A stretch of DNA of 64,000 nucleotides, taken from the NCBI GenBank assembly GCA_030248135.1, contig JASANC010003655.1, positions 44,762 through 108,761 on the forward strand. The letters are read 5' to 3'. The notes below the pieces were generated by a model that made no database searches, was not told the origin of the DNA, and worked only from the letters and a program-made list of their open reading frames with translations. Positions within the stretch are counted from its first letter, which is position 1. Every line of letters begins with the position of its first letter. This stretch comes from Theristus sp. LFF4_11 (taxonomy: Eukaryota; Nematoda; Chromadorea; Monhysterida; Xyalidae). The position numbers were made by a program, and so were the translations under genes. Of this stretch, positions 23,014 through 34,654 are shown one piece after another.

Positions 23014-24918
23014 TCACACGAACTGCTGCTCTATTGGTCTGAGCATGGCATTGCCCCTCCGATGGTACTCATCCAACAGCGTGTCATATTGGTGCCAGTG
23101 CTTCGGTGCATGGCCACAATTGGTGCATCGCTGCAACGGCCAACGTGCGTGCACCACAGCACTCGACAACTGACCACACGTGAAACAGGGCAAATTCACG
23201 AAATACACTGGACCCTGCAATGAACAGAACCGTGCAAACAGCAAAATCAAAAAACATTGTGAATGCGGCGAGAAGAAAGAACACAACAAAAGCAACAATG
23301 CACCTGCACAACCGAGTGATGACACGCTGACAAAAAAAACAACTGAAAAACGGTGCGCTGCTTTTTCGGAACAAAAAAAACGATTTTCACGCTGACCAAT
23401 GCGACATCCGGCAACGTGTGTCTGCCAATCGCCAGCAGTCTCTCCATCACATCCGTCTTTGTTGCGTATTTCGATTGCATTTCACCCAACCGCGCGTCCT
23501 CCGAAGCGGCTGCTGGAAAAAACGGCCGCGGTCTGTAGTCGTCCGTCTGGTCGAACGTCGGCGGCGGCGGTTTTGGAAAAAGCGGGCGAATGAGCCGAGT
23601 TCGGCTGGTGGCGGTTTGCTTGTGGCGTACGTGCTTCGCGACCGCAATCACGAGGTCGCCCGCCGGTTGCGCTTGCTCGTTTGTTTGTGTTGGTTCGGCC
23701 ACGGCCGCATTCCGGTGATCCGCTGCATCGGGCGCAGCGACATGAGCGAACTCAACGCTTGAGGCCGGCGTCGCCGCCGTCGCCAGGTTCACTCGTTGCG
23801 CGTGCACCAACGGCAGACTGCCGCTGTGTCGCGCACTCGCCGGACGCACAGCTGCCGCCGCTGTTGCTGCAATTTCGCTTCCTGGTGGAAAAACAACCGA
23901 AACAGTGCGGCAGAAAATGCCAACAATGGCGACACAATTCACTCCACATTTGCGTCGCCCTTGAGTTCTGTGGACTTTGTCGGTATTTCGCAAGCGAGCG
24001 AAAGCCGGAGGATGCTGGATTCTGAGAACAGCAAGCAATGAGCAAACTAAACCAACCGCATCGTTCAGTGCTGGCTGGATCGCCCAAATCATTTGAGCTG
24101 TGATGATGATGCCGTCGAAACGGTTGATGGCGATGCAAGGCAGACACTGGAGCTCTGATCGTTGGTCTGACTGAAAACGCACTCCGCATCGAAAATGCAG
24201 AGGTCGTGATGGCAGGAGAAGAGGCACAAGGCGGTGGTGAAGGCAACGAGGAGAATCTCGAACATGAGGCACGCGTTTCCAAGGGTGTCACGGTAGACGA
24301 TAATGAGCACGTTTGTTCAGTTGAGTTTGTTGTTGTTTGAAGTAATCTGAAGTTCAGAGACGAAGAAATGAACAAGGCTAAATGTGCTAAAACAAATGTC
24401 CGTTAAAATTTGCGTTCGTGTACAATTCTACAATTAAGCCAATCGTACGGCGTACCTTCATCATCAAAGAAACAAAGGCGGCTTTCTTGCACATTCGTTC
24501 GTTCATTCATTGCAAAAAAATCGCACTTAATCGATTTGTGATAAACTGAATCGTGTTGTGTTCTGCCGCAAAACGGTTAACCACCACCATCACGATAATG
24601 TGCTTTTGTTTTGCAATTTGCTTGGCCATCCATCATCCCGCGGCAGAAAGCATGAACACCATTAAACTGTCTTCACAGGGACAGGCCCCACCTGTCGCAA
24701 CCAACGTTTCCTACATGCCGCCATTGTCGCGGTGACACATTAACAACGGATGGCCTATCGAAATGCAGACAGGCTTTGTTGCTGTCGTCAGATTCAGATA
24801 CAATCGAAGTTTGAGACGAGGACGACTGGCTGGCAATCAACGCTGGTTTGCTGAGCGCTGTTGATTTGCACATAACAGAAGCCTTCGTAGCGGTCAGCTT
24901 GATCAGCTTTGTTGCCAT
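23014..24918 (-). CDS. Unfamiliar protein with C-terminal zinc ribbon
   Basis: Four exons on the minus strand: 24692-24918, 24183-24346, 23391-23881, 23014-23214. All phases agree and give 360 residues. Exon 1 begins MATKLIKLTATKASV and is Ser-rich; exon 2 is Ser/Thr/Pro-rich. Exon 3 is Ala-rich, then proline-rich (PLFPKPPPPTFDQTDDYRP), then helical (YATKTDVMERLLAIG). The last exon carries CFTCG near residues 304-308 and CTNCGH near 324-329, a two-CxxC zinc-ribbon-like module followed by HWHQYDTLLDEY. No signal peptide or membrane segment is seen. Exons 3 and 4 are well supported by splice sites and composition; exons 1 and 2 rest mainly on phase and donor quality. I do not recognise the family. 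A nuclear or RNA/ubiquitin-related adaptor role would be a guess. Confidence 0.6.
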
Positions 24919-25127
24919 TCGATTTTAAATCTGTTCTGTTATAGTTTCAATTCAGCATAGGGTTCGAAAAAAAAGTGAAAATCCAGATGTTTTTTCAATT
25001 ACACTTGGCACGTACGCTCCAGTTAACTCACGCTCGGACATTGCTAAAACGGACCTAAACCTAAGAGCCAAACCTAAGCCTAAGCTATTTTTAATTTTTT
25101 TTAATTTATTTGTAAGCGCGCCGGTTC

Positions 25128-25210
25128 CGGAAACCCGAAGGTACCAAACTCCGGCGGAGACGGGCAATACTGCCCCGAGCCCAATTTTACCCTCGGCTCA
25201 GGAGGGAATA
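25128..25210. repeat. GGAAACCCGAAGG dispersed repeat
   Basis: GGTTCCGGAAACCCGAAGGT and the following ACCAAACTCCGG recur in reverse at about 6790-6862, and a diverged version occurs at 51757-51850. Family unknown. Confidence 0.6.
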
Positions 25211-25226
25211 GACCATTAGATGTTCA

Positions 25227-26513
25227 TTGGTCGGTACTCCTTCAAAATACGGGTCCGCTCAAATTTCATCGCAGCGCGCTGATTGATGGCTCAAATGAAA
25301 GCCCTCGTTCTGCTGAGTAATCCTGTGTATGGGTTTTTTGAAATTCAAAAATTTGAAGAAGTTATTGGAAATTGAAATTTTCGATTGAGTGCGTCTGTGG
25401 TGAGCGTGTGCAGTGCACTGATTGACTGTATTTATGTGCTTGCTTCTGTACGCTGTCTGCTCCGAGTGCTCTCTTTCACACGCGCTGCTCCGAGCACGGT
25501 TAGTGTGGTGTCATTGTGCTGAAGGCGTCCGATCTGGCAGGTTGAGCACCCTCGGAACCGGCTAGTTTTTGGTTCGACTCCGGGCTTTCACCTCCGTTGG
25601 GTTTCCTGTTTCTATGAAATGAACTTTTGGTTTTGTTGCTTGCGTTTTGCGTTTGCATGAAGCTGTGCGCATTCAAATTGTGCTTGTTGCTGCGTCAAAA
25701 AGTTCAGACGAGTTTGTGTTTGTTCAGTTCAATGCAGTGAGATAGAAACGGAAAGGATGGATACCGTGTTCGGATCTCACGCTGCAATTGAAACAAAAGT
25801 TTTTTAAAACTCCGTGGGAATTAAACTCCGTTGATTGTGTGGTAGCTGCTAGAAATCGGCTTGTTCCCACGCGCTTCAGTGCAATTATGCAGTGAGGAAA
25901 GCGTGTGAGAAACTTTTCTGCATGCGCTGTGTGCTGTAGAGGAAAGGAGCATTCGTTCTCAATCACACCGTGAGAAAATCGCAACGCTCGTGAGACAATC
26001 GTGATCGTGAGACAATCTGTCGCCGCCATGCACCTGAAAACAAAAGCAAATATCATTCGTAAAACAGTTTTGTCGTTCACTTGTTTCTTCCGTTGAAATG
26101 CTGTTTCGTGAAATTGCGAACTATTTTACTCATGTAAAATTACTCATGTCGCAAGCCGGAGTCGAACCAATAACTAACCGGTTCCGAGGGTGCTCAACCT
26201 GCCAGATCGGACGCCTTCAGCACAATGACACCACACTAACCGTGCTCGGAGCAGCGCGTGTGAAAGAGAGCACTCGGAGCAGACAGCGTACAGAAGCAAG
26301 CACATAAATACAGTCAATCAGTGCACTGCACACGCTCACCACAGACGCACTCAATCGAAAATTTCAATTTTCAATAACTTCTTCAAATTTTTGAACTTCA
26401 AAAAACCCATACACAGGATTACTCAGCAGAACGAGGGCTTTCATTTGAGCCATCAATCAGCGCGCTGCGATGAAATTTGAGCGGACCCGTATTTTGAAGG
26501 AGTACCCATTGGT
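25227..26513. mobile_element. Fold-back element with tRNA-like TIRs
   Basis: Inverted arms of about 365 bp (25227-25590 and 26150-26513), roughly 93% alike by eye, around a 560-bp centre. Each arm's inner end carries a tRNA-like stretch with TCTGGCAGGTTGAGCA (A-box-like) and GGTTCGACTCC (perfect B box), so the arms could be two tRNA-derived SINEs in opposite orientation. No coding capacity. Confidence 0.75.
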
Positions 26514-26541
26514 CACTCTAATTTTTCCACGAGTATGTCTT

Positions 26542-26616
26542 GTCCACAGCGAGGTTCGAACCCCCGTACCTACACTACAGAACTGTAGGCCGAAGTTCTA
26601 CCGCTACGCCACGGAC
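26542..26616 (-). tRNA. tRNA-like sequence, probably pseudogene or SINE head
   Basis: On the minus strand a 75-nt stretch begins GTCCGTGGCGTAGCGGTAGA. It has a perfect T-arm (CGGGG / GTTCGAA / CCTCG) and a 7-bp acceptor stem with several G-T pairs. The anticodon arm is irregular: CCTAC...GTAGG encloses an 11-nt loop instead of 7, and no anticodon can be read safely. That argues for a pseudogene or SINE-derived copy. Confidence 0.4.
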
Positions 26617-26724
26617 GCGACGAAGCTAAAGCAAAAGCTGTTCCTAACCTAATCCTAACCTAAGCAAAGCCTTTTTAAGAAGCAAGAATGAAAATAACTG
26701 CGTTTTGAAGGAGTTTTGTTGAGG

Positions 26725-26850
26725 GCGGAGCGTGTGGGGCAGGTCTAAAACACCGCACCGCCACCGCACCGCCACCGCACAAGAAATGGTCTAAAACTCC
26801 GCACCGACACCGACACCGATGGTCTAAAACACCGCACCGACACACCGGCA
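26725..26850. repeat. Short GC-rich minisatellite, left arm
   Basis: GGTCTAAAAC(A/T)CCGCACCG followed by CACCG/ACACCG runs, repeated three times. The inverse set is at 33415-33612. Confidence 0.85.
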
Positions 26851-26889
26851 CTTCAGAAAAACAACCAAAATGAAGTGTGTGCTGTGCCA

Positions 26890-29640
26890 GTGCTTTGCGA
26901 CGGTCCTGCAACTGTGTGTTTCACATTGTGTGACTGGTCTTGGACTAGGACTGGCAACTGACCGGCTTCAGACAAGGACCTGGCGGGTTTCTGCTGTGCA
27001 TTGGTGCATGTGCATTGATGCATGTGGATTGCGATTGTCGCTTTTTGTGCAACAATGTCGTTCAGATTGTGTGACCGGTATTCGACTTTGAACTAGAAAC
27101 TGACCGGCTTCAGACAAGGACCTGGCGGGTTTCTCCTGTGCATTGGTGCATGTGCATTGATGCATGTGGATTGCGATTGTCGCTTTTTGTGAAACAATGT
27201 CTTTCAGATTGTGTGACCGGTATTCGACTTTGAACTAGAAACTGACCGGCTTCAAACAAGGACCTGGCGGGTTTCTCCTGTGCATTGGTGCATGTGCATT
27301 GATGCATGTGGATTCCGATTGTCGCTTTTTGTGCAACAATGTCTTTCAGATTGTGTGACCGGTCTTTGACTAGGACTGGTAGCTGACCGGTTTCAGACAA
27401 GGACCTGGTGGGTTTCTGCTGTGCATTGGTGCATGTGCATTGATGCATGTGGATTGCGATTGTCGCTTTTTGTGCAACAATGTCTTTCAGATTGTGTGGT
27501 GACTGGTCTTTGACTAGGACTGGTAGCTGACCGGTTTCAGACAAGGACCTGGTGGGTTTCTGCTGTGCATTGGTGCATGTGCATTGATGCATGTGGATTG
27601 CGATTGTCGCTTTTTGTGCAACAATGTCTTTCAGATTGTGTGACCGGTCTTGGACTAGGACTGGTAGCTGACCGGTTTCAGACAAGGACCTGGTGGGTTT
27701 CTGCTGTGCATTGGTGCATGTGCATTGATGCATGTGGATTGCGATTGTCGCTTTTTGTGCAACAATGTCTTTCAGTTTGTGTGGTGACTGGTCTTTGACT
27801 AGGACTGGTAGCTGACCGGTTTCAGACAAGGACCTGGTGGGTTTCTGCTGTGCATTGGTGCATGTGCATTGATGCATGTGGATTGCGATTGTCTCTTTTT
27901 GTGCAACAAGGTCTTTCAGATTGTGTGACCGCTCTTGGACTAGGACTGGTAGCTGACCGGTTTCAGACAAGGAGCTGGTGGGTTTCTGCTGTGCATTGGT
28001 GCATGTGCATTGATATATGTGGATTGCAATTGTCGCTTTTTGTGCAACAATGTCTTTCAGATTGTGTGGTGACTGGTCTTTGACTAGGACTGGTAGCTGA
28101 CCGGTTTCAGACAAGGACCTGGTGGGTTTCTGCTGTGCATTGGTGCATGTGCATTGATGCATGTGGATTGCGATTGTCGCTTTTTGTGAAACAATGTCTT
28201 TCAGATTGTGTGACCGGTATTCGACTTTGAACAAGAAACTGACCGGCTTCAAACAAGGACCTGGCGGGTTTCTCCTGTGCATTGGTGCATGTGCATTGAT
28301 GCATGTGGATTCCGATTGTCGCTTTTTGTGCAACAATGTCTTTCAGATTGTGTGACCGGTCTTGGACTAGGACTGGTAGCTGACCGGTTTCAGACAAGGA
28401 CCTGGTGGGTTTCTGCTGTGCATTGGTGCATGTGCATTGATGCATGTGGATTGCGATTGTCGCTTTTTGTGCAACAATGTCTTTCAGATTGTGTAACCGG
28501 TCTTGGACTAGGACTGGCAACTGACCGGCTTCAGACAAGGACCTGGCGGGTTTCTGCTGTGCATTGGTGCATGTGCATTGATGCATGTGGATTGCGATTG
28601 TCTCTTTTTGTGCAACAAGGTCTTTCAGATTGTGTGACCGCTCTTGGACTAGGACTGGTAGCTGACCGGTTTCAGACAAGGACCTGGTGGGTTTCTGCTG
28701 TGCATTGGTGCATGTGCATTGATATATGTGGATTGCAATTGTCGCTTTTTGTGCAACAATGTCTTTCAGATTGTGTGACCGATGTTTGACTTTGGACTAG
28801 AAACTGACCAGCTTCAGACAAGGACCTGGTGGGTTTCTGCTGTGCATTGGTGCATGTGCATTGATATATGTGGATTGCGATTGTCGCTTTTTGTGCAAAT
28901 TGTCTTTCAGATTGTGTGACCGGTCTTTGACTGGGACTGGTAGCTGACCGGTTTCAGACAAGGACCTGGTGGGTTTCTGCTGTGCATTGGTGCATGTGCA
29001 TTGATATATGTGGATTGCGATTGTCGCTTTTTGTGCAAATTGTCTTTCAGATTGTGTGACCGGTCTTTGACTAGGACTGGTAGCTGACCGGTTTCAGACA
29101 AGGACCTGGTGGGTTTCTGCTGTGCATTGGTGCATGTGCATTGATGCATGTGGATTGCGATTGTCGCTGTTTTGTGCAACAATGTCTTTCAGATTGTGTA
29201 ACCGGTCTTGGACTAGGACTGGTAGCTGACCGGTTTTAGACAAGGACCTGGTGGGTTTCTGCTGTGCATTGGTGCATGTGCATTGGTGCATGTGCATTGA
29301 TATATGTGGATGATGTGCAAATTGTTTTAGATGTGTGTGCATTGGTGCATGTGCATTGATGCATGTGGATTGCGATTGTCGCTTTTTGTGCAACAATCTC
29401 TTCAGATGTGTGACTGGCTGGACTGGTGGCTGACCAGCTTCAGACAAGGACCTGGCGGGTTACTGCCGTGCATTGGTGCATGTGCATTGATCCATGTGGA
29501 TTGCGATTGTCGCTTTTTGTGCAACAATGTTTTTCAGATTGTGTGACCGGTCTTGGACTAGGACCGGTAGCTGACCGGTTTCAGACAAGGACCTGGTGGG
29601 TTTCTGGTGTGCACGTGCATTGCGGTTGACGTTCTGGAAC
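26890..29640. repeat. 141/144-bp tandem array, left arm (about 19 units)
   Basis: Units contain GTGCATTGGTGCATGTGCAT, GATTGCGATTGTCGCTTTTT, CAACAATGTCTTTCAGATTG and GACCGGTTTCAGACAAGGAC. Spacing between GTGCATTGG landmarks is mostly 141 or 144 bp, with some 142. Because 141 and 144 are multiples of three and units lack stops in one frame on each strand, long frames are open on both strands (for example 27110-28336 minus and 28277-28789 plus). I treat these as repeat by-products, not proven genes. Confidence 0.95.
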
Positions 29641-29689
29641 GGTGGACACCGTTCACATGAATGCATGAAACAGTGATATGTTTGAACTT

Positions 29690-30262
29690 AGACCTATGGG
29701 TTACGGTAGCCGTAGTTATAGTTCTTGACACGATGTTGCTGAAAACTACTATGTTTGTTGCGAATCACAGTTGAAACCTTGTTAGAAAAATGCAGCACTG
29801 TTACAGAAAGTCAAAAATCTTATGTCAAGGATTACGGTAATTTTGTTGTGGGTCTCGACACGATTTTCTCAAAAAACGTCTCTGATTGCCAGGAAACTAC
29901 CAGAATGATAGACACCGTTTACATGACTTCAAAAAACAATCATATGTTTAAATTTAGACACACGGGTTACGGTAGCGGTAGTTTTCGGTCTTGATACGAT
30001 GTTGCTAAAAACTACTTTGTTTCTTGCGAAAAAACAGTTGAAACCTTTTTAGAAGCATGTAGCATTATCACAGAATATCCAAACTTTTGTTCAGAGAGTA
30101 CGGTAATTTTGCTCTGGGTCTCAACACGATTTTTCAAAACGTCCTTTTATTGCCAAGAATTACTACCAGAATGATGGGCGCCGATCACATGATTTCAAGA
30201 AACAGTCATATGTTTGAACTTAGGGCCTAGGGGTTACGGTAGCGGCAGTTTTGGGCCTTGAC
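29690..30262. repeat. 267-bp tandem repeat, left arm
   Basis: GGTTACGGTAGC landmarks at about 29699, 29965 and 30233 give a period of about 267 bp. Units also hold GATGTTGCTxAAAACTACT and TACGGTAATTTTG. Confidence 0.85.
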
Positions 30263-30378
30263 ATATTGCAGCCGAGCCGGTTGCTTGTGGTAGAGGGGTT
30301 ACCTCACATAATAATGCTGAATCTTTGTAAAATTTTAAATATTATTCCCAACAAACAAAGTAATTTTCAGCAATTTCG

Positions 30379-31390
30379 TGTCAATACCCAAAATTACCGC
30401 TACCGTAACCCGTGGGTTCTACTTTGAAACATATGACTGTTTTATGCAACCACGTGAACGGGTTATATCATTCTGGTAGTTTTTTCTTGCAAACAGGGAC
30501 GTTTTAAAAAATCGTGTTGAGACCCAGAGCAAAATTACCGTAATCCTTGAATTCTGTTTTGACATTCTGTGATAATGCTGTATGCTTCTAAAAAGGTTTC
30601 CACTGTGGTTAACAAGAAACATAGTAGTTTTCAGCAACATCGTGTCAAGGCCCGAAACTGCCGCTACAGTAACCCGAGTGCCCTAAGTTCAAACATATGA
30701 CTGTTTCTTGAAATCATGTGATCGGTGTCCATCATTCTGGTAGTTTTCCTGGCAATAAAAAGACGTTTTTGAAAAATCGTGTCAAGACCCAGAACAACCG
30801 CTACCGTAATCCGTGGACTTTATGTTCAAACATGCTACTGTTTCTTGAAATCATGTGGTTGGTGTCCATCATTCTGGTAGTATTTCCTGGCAATAAAGGG
30901 ACGTTTTGAAAAATCGTGTTGAGACCCAGAGCAAAATTACCGTAGTCTCTGAACTAACGTTTGGACATTCTGTATGATGCTACATGCTTCTAAAAAATTT
31001 TTAACTGTTTTTCGCAAAAAAGTAGTTTATAGCAACTATGTGTCAAGACCGAAAACTACCGCTACCGTAACCCGTGTGTCTAAATTCAAACATATGACTG
31101 TTTTTTGAAGTCATGTAAACGGTGTCTATCATTCTGGTAGTTTTCCTGGCAATCGGAGACGTTTTTTGAGAAAATCGTGTCGAGACCCACAACAAAATTA
31201 CCGTAATCCTTGACATAAGATTTTTGACTTTCTGTAACAATGCTGCATTTTTCTAACAAGGTTTCAACTGTGATTCGCAACAAACATAGTAGTTTTCAGC
31301 AACATCGTGTCAAGACCTATAACTACGGCTACCGTAACCCATAGGTCTAAGTTCAAACATATCACTGTTTCATGCATTCATGTGAACGGT
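30379..31390. repeat. 267-bp tandem repeat, right arm (inverse)
   Basis: Inverse orientation of the left-arm repeat, with GCTACCGTAACCC-type landmarks at about 30402, 30661, 30797 (partial unit), 31059 and 31328. Confidence 0.85.
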
Positions 31391-33345
31391 GTCCACCGTT
31401 CTAGAACGTCAACCGCAATGCACATGCACACCAGAAACCCACCAGGTCCTTGTCTGAAACCGGTCAGCTACCGGTCCTAGTCCAAGACCGGTCACACAAT
31501 CTGAAAGACATTGTTGCACAAAAAGCGACAATCGCAATCCACATGCATCAATGCACATGCACCAATGCACAGCAGAAACCCACCAGGTCCTTGTCTGAAA
31601 CCGGTCAGCTACCAGTCCTAGTCCAAGACCGGTTACACAATCTGAAAGACATTGTTGCACAAAAAGCGACAATCGCAATCCACATGCATCAATGCACATG
31701 CACCAATGCACAGCAGAAACCCACCAGGTCCTTGTCTGAAACCGGTCAGCTACCAGTCCTAGTCCAAGACCGGTCACACAATCTGAAAGACATTGTTGCA
31801 CAAAAAGCGACAATCGCAATCCACATGCATCAATGCACATGCACCAATGCACAGCAGAAACCCACCAGGTCCTTGTCTGAAACCGGTCAGCTACCAGTCC
31901 TAGTCAAAGACCAGTCACACAATCTGAAAGACCTTGTTGCACAAAAAGAGACAATTGCAATCCACATGCATCAATGCACATGCACCAATGCACAGCAGAA
32001 ACCCACCAGCTCCTTGTCTGAAGCTGGTCAGTTTCTAGTCCAAAGTCAAACATCGGTCACACAATCTGAAAGACATTGTTGCACAAAAAGCGACAATCGC
32101 AATCCACATATATCAATGCACATGCACCAATGCACAGCAGAAACCCACCAGGTCCTTGTCTGAAACCGGTCAGCTACCAGTCCCAGTCCAAGAGCGGTCA
32201 CACAATCTGAAAGACCTTGTTGCACAAAAAGAGACAATTGCAATCCACATGCATCAATGCACATGCACCAATGCACAGCAGAAACCCGCCAGGTCCTTGT
32301 CTGAAGCCGGTCAGTTGCCAGTCCTAGTCCAAGACCGGTTACACAATCTGAAAGACATTGTTGCACAAAAAGCGACAATCGCAATCCACATGCATCAATG
32401 CACATGCACCAATGCACAGCAGAAACCCGCCAGGTCCTTGTCTGAAGCCGGTCAGTTGCCAGTCCTAGTCCAAGACCGGTTACACAATCTGAAAGACATT
32501 GTTGCACAAAAAGCGACAATCGCAATCCACATGCATCAATGCACATGCACCAATGCACAGCAGAAACCCACCAGGTCCTTGTCTGAAACCGGTCAGCTAC
32601 CAGTCCTAGTCCAAGACCGGTTACACAATCTGAAAGACATTGTTGCACAAAAAGCGACAATCGCAATCCACATGCATCAATGCACATGCACCAATGCACA
32701 GCAGAAACCCACCAGGTCCTTGTCTGAAACCGGTCAGCTACCAGTCCTAGTCCAAGACCGGTCACACAATCTGAAAGACATTGTTGCACAAAAAGCGACA
32801 ATCGCAATCCACATGCATCAATGCACATGCACCAATGCACAGCAGAAACCCACCAGGTCCTTGTCTGAAACCGGTCAGCTACCAGTCCTAGTCAAAGACC
32901 AGTCACACAATCTGAAAGACATTGTTGCACAAAAAGCGACAATCGCAATCCACATGCATCAATGCACATGCACCAATGCACAGCAGAAACCCACCAGGTC
33001 CTTGTCTGAAACCGGTCAGCTACCAGTCCTAGTCAAAGACCAGTCACACAATCTGAAAGACATTGTTGCACAAAAAGCGACAATCGCAATCCACATGCAT
33101 CAATGCACATGCACCAATGCACAGCAGAAACCCACCAGGTCCTTGTCTGAAACCGGTCAGCTACCAGTCCTAGTCCAAGACCGGTCACACAATCTGAAAG
33201 ACATTGTTGCACAAAAAGCGACAATCGCAATCCACATGCATCAATGCACATGCACCAATGCACAGCAGAAACCCGCCAGGTCCTTGTCTGAAGCCGGTCA
33301 GTTGCCAGTCCTAGTCCAAGACCAGTCACACAATCTGAAAGACAT
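31391..33345. repeat. 141/144-bp tandem array, right arm (about 14 units)
   Basis: Inverse orientation of the left-arm array. A 416-codon frame on plus (32156-33406) and a 264-codon frame on minus (32046-32840) overlap fully; both are made only of the repeat unit. Confidence 0.95.
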
Positions 33346-33414
33346 AGTTGCAGGACCGTCGCAAAGCACTGGCACAGCACACACTTCAATTTGGTTGTTT
33401 TTCTGAAGTGCCGG

Positions 33415-33612
33415 TGTGTCGGTGCGGTGTTTTAGACCATCGGTGTCGGTGCGGTGTTTTAGACCATGGACACCGCACCGCCACCGCACCGCAGTGCGGT
33501 GTTTTAGACCATCACACCGACACCGACACTGCGGTGTCGGTGTCGGTGCGGAGTTTTAGACCATTTCTTGTGCGGTGGCGGTGCGGTGGCGGTGCGGTGT
33601 TTTAGACCTGCC
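33415..33612. repeat. Short GC-rich minisatellite, right arm
   Basis: CGGTGCGGTGTTTTAGACCA repeated about six times with GGTGTCGGTG/GGTGGCGGTG runs, more copies than the left arm. Confidence 0.85.
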
Positions 33613-33613
33613 C

Positions 33614-34654
33614 GAGCGTGTGGACGCGCACCAGTGGATCATGAGCAATGAGCAATGCGGATGCGGAGCAGTACCGAAGACGAGGGGGGGTAGGGTTGTT
33701 AAACAAAAATGAAAATTTTTTTTTTTAAAAGTGATTAAAAAAAACAAAAATGCCGATTTTTTTTTTTAAATTCGAAAAATTTTCCTCTAATATGCTCTGA
33801 AAACCTCAATTTTGGCACAATTTTTCGAAAGTTCAACAAAAATTTTCTTTGATTATACCTCGTAAAACCTTTAGCAGTCGATTTTGGGCCGTTTTACCGA
33901 CTGATTTTAGGCTTCGACAACATCTGCGATGAAGTTTTTGAGCGTCCCAAAGCTTAGCCTACCATTTCCGATGCAGATAAGGTGACGATTCGCCTCGCAG
34001 AGCGTCCGATTGTGCTCGCTGCTCCGTTTGCAAGCGCTACGTTGTCTGGTTGCTGCTTCGTGTCGTGTCGTCGCGACACCATCAGAAGAATTGATCGAAT
34101 TTCAAGGCGGTATGTTTGTCTTCACTTTAGCATTAGCTTAGCTGGGGACAATTAGTGACGTTTTGGAGGTCAAAACACAAGAAGAGGCATGGTGACGGTT
34201 TGGAAAAGGGGTAATTGAGGTCACCAAAACAAAATCTGCAAAGTTCCGCCATACGGGAGTCATTCGGGAGGCGCTTGCATATCATATGTGGTTCTTCGGA
34301 CTCCCTGATTGATTTAGCACAACTTTGATTTTTGAAATTTTTTTTTTAACAAAAATGACGATTTTTGTTTTTTTTTAACAACCCTAGGGGGGGCTTTAGG
34401 CTTAGGATTAGGCTTTAGGATTAGAATTAGAATTAGGTCCGTTTAAACAATGTCCGACAACGAGTGTGTCGGTTTTTAGAAAAGAAGGGCAACCAGAAGA
34501 AAAATGCAAAAATTAAATTTGATTTTTTTTAATTTTAATTTTTTTGTTTGTTTTTGTTTGTTTGTTTTTTCCGCAACGCTTCATTATGATATGCACCTGC
34601 CCCGCATCCGCATTGCTCATTGCTCATGATCCACTGGCGCGCGTGCACACGCTC
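33614..34654. mobile_element. TIR element inserted in palindrome right arm
   Basis: TIRs of about 57 bp: GAGCGTGTGGACGCGC and GTGGATCATGAGCAATGAGC on the left, and their inverse complements on the right. The left arm of the palindrome lacks it: CCTGCCC there runs straight into ACACGCTCCG. So it inserted after the palindrome formed. Confidence 0.8.
33693..34384. mobile_element. Nested 692-bp element with TA duplication
   Basis: Begins GGGTTGTTAAACAAAAATG and ends with the inverse (AACAACCC), flanked by TA at 33691-33692 and 34385-34386. It lies inside the element at 33614-34654, giving three nesting levels. No coding region was recognised. TA target use suggests Tc1/mariner-like mobilisation. 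Confidence 0.7.

Noticed and set aside
27110..28336. 408-codon minus frame and similar long frames in the satellite arrays, as genes
   Set aside because: They consist only of the 141/144-bp unit and are open on both strands. No non-repeat start, domain or splice context.
26890..29640. CRISPR array
   Set aside because: Tandem units are contiguous without unique spacers and the DNA is eukaryotic.
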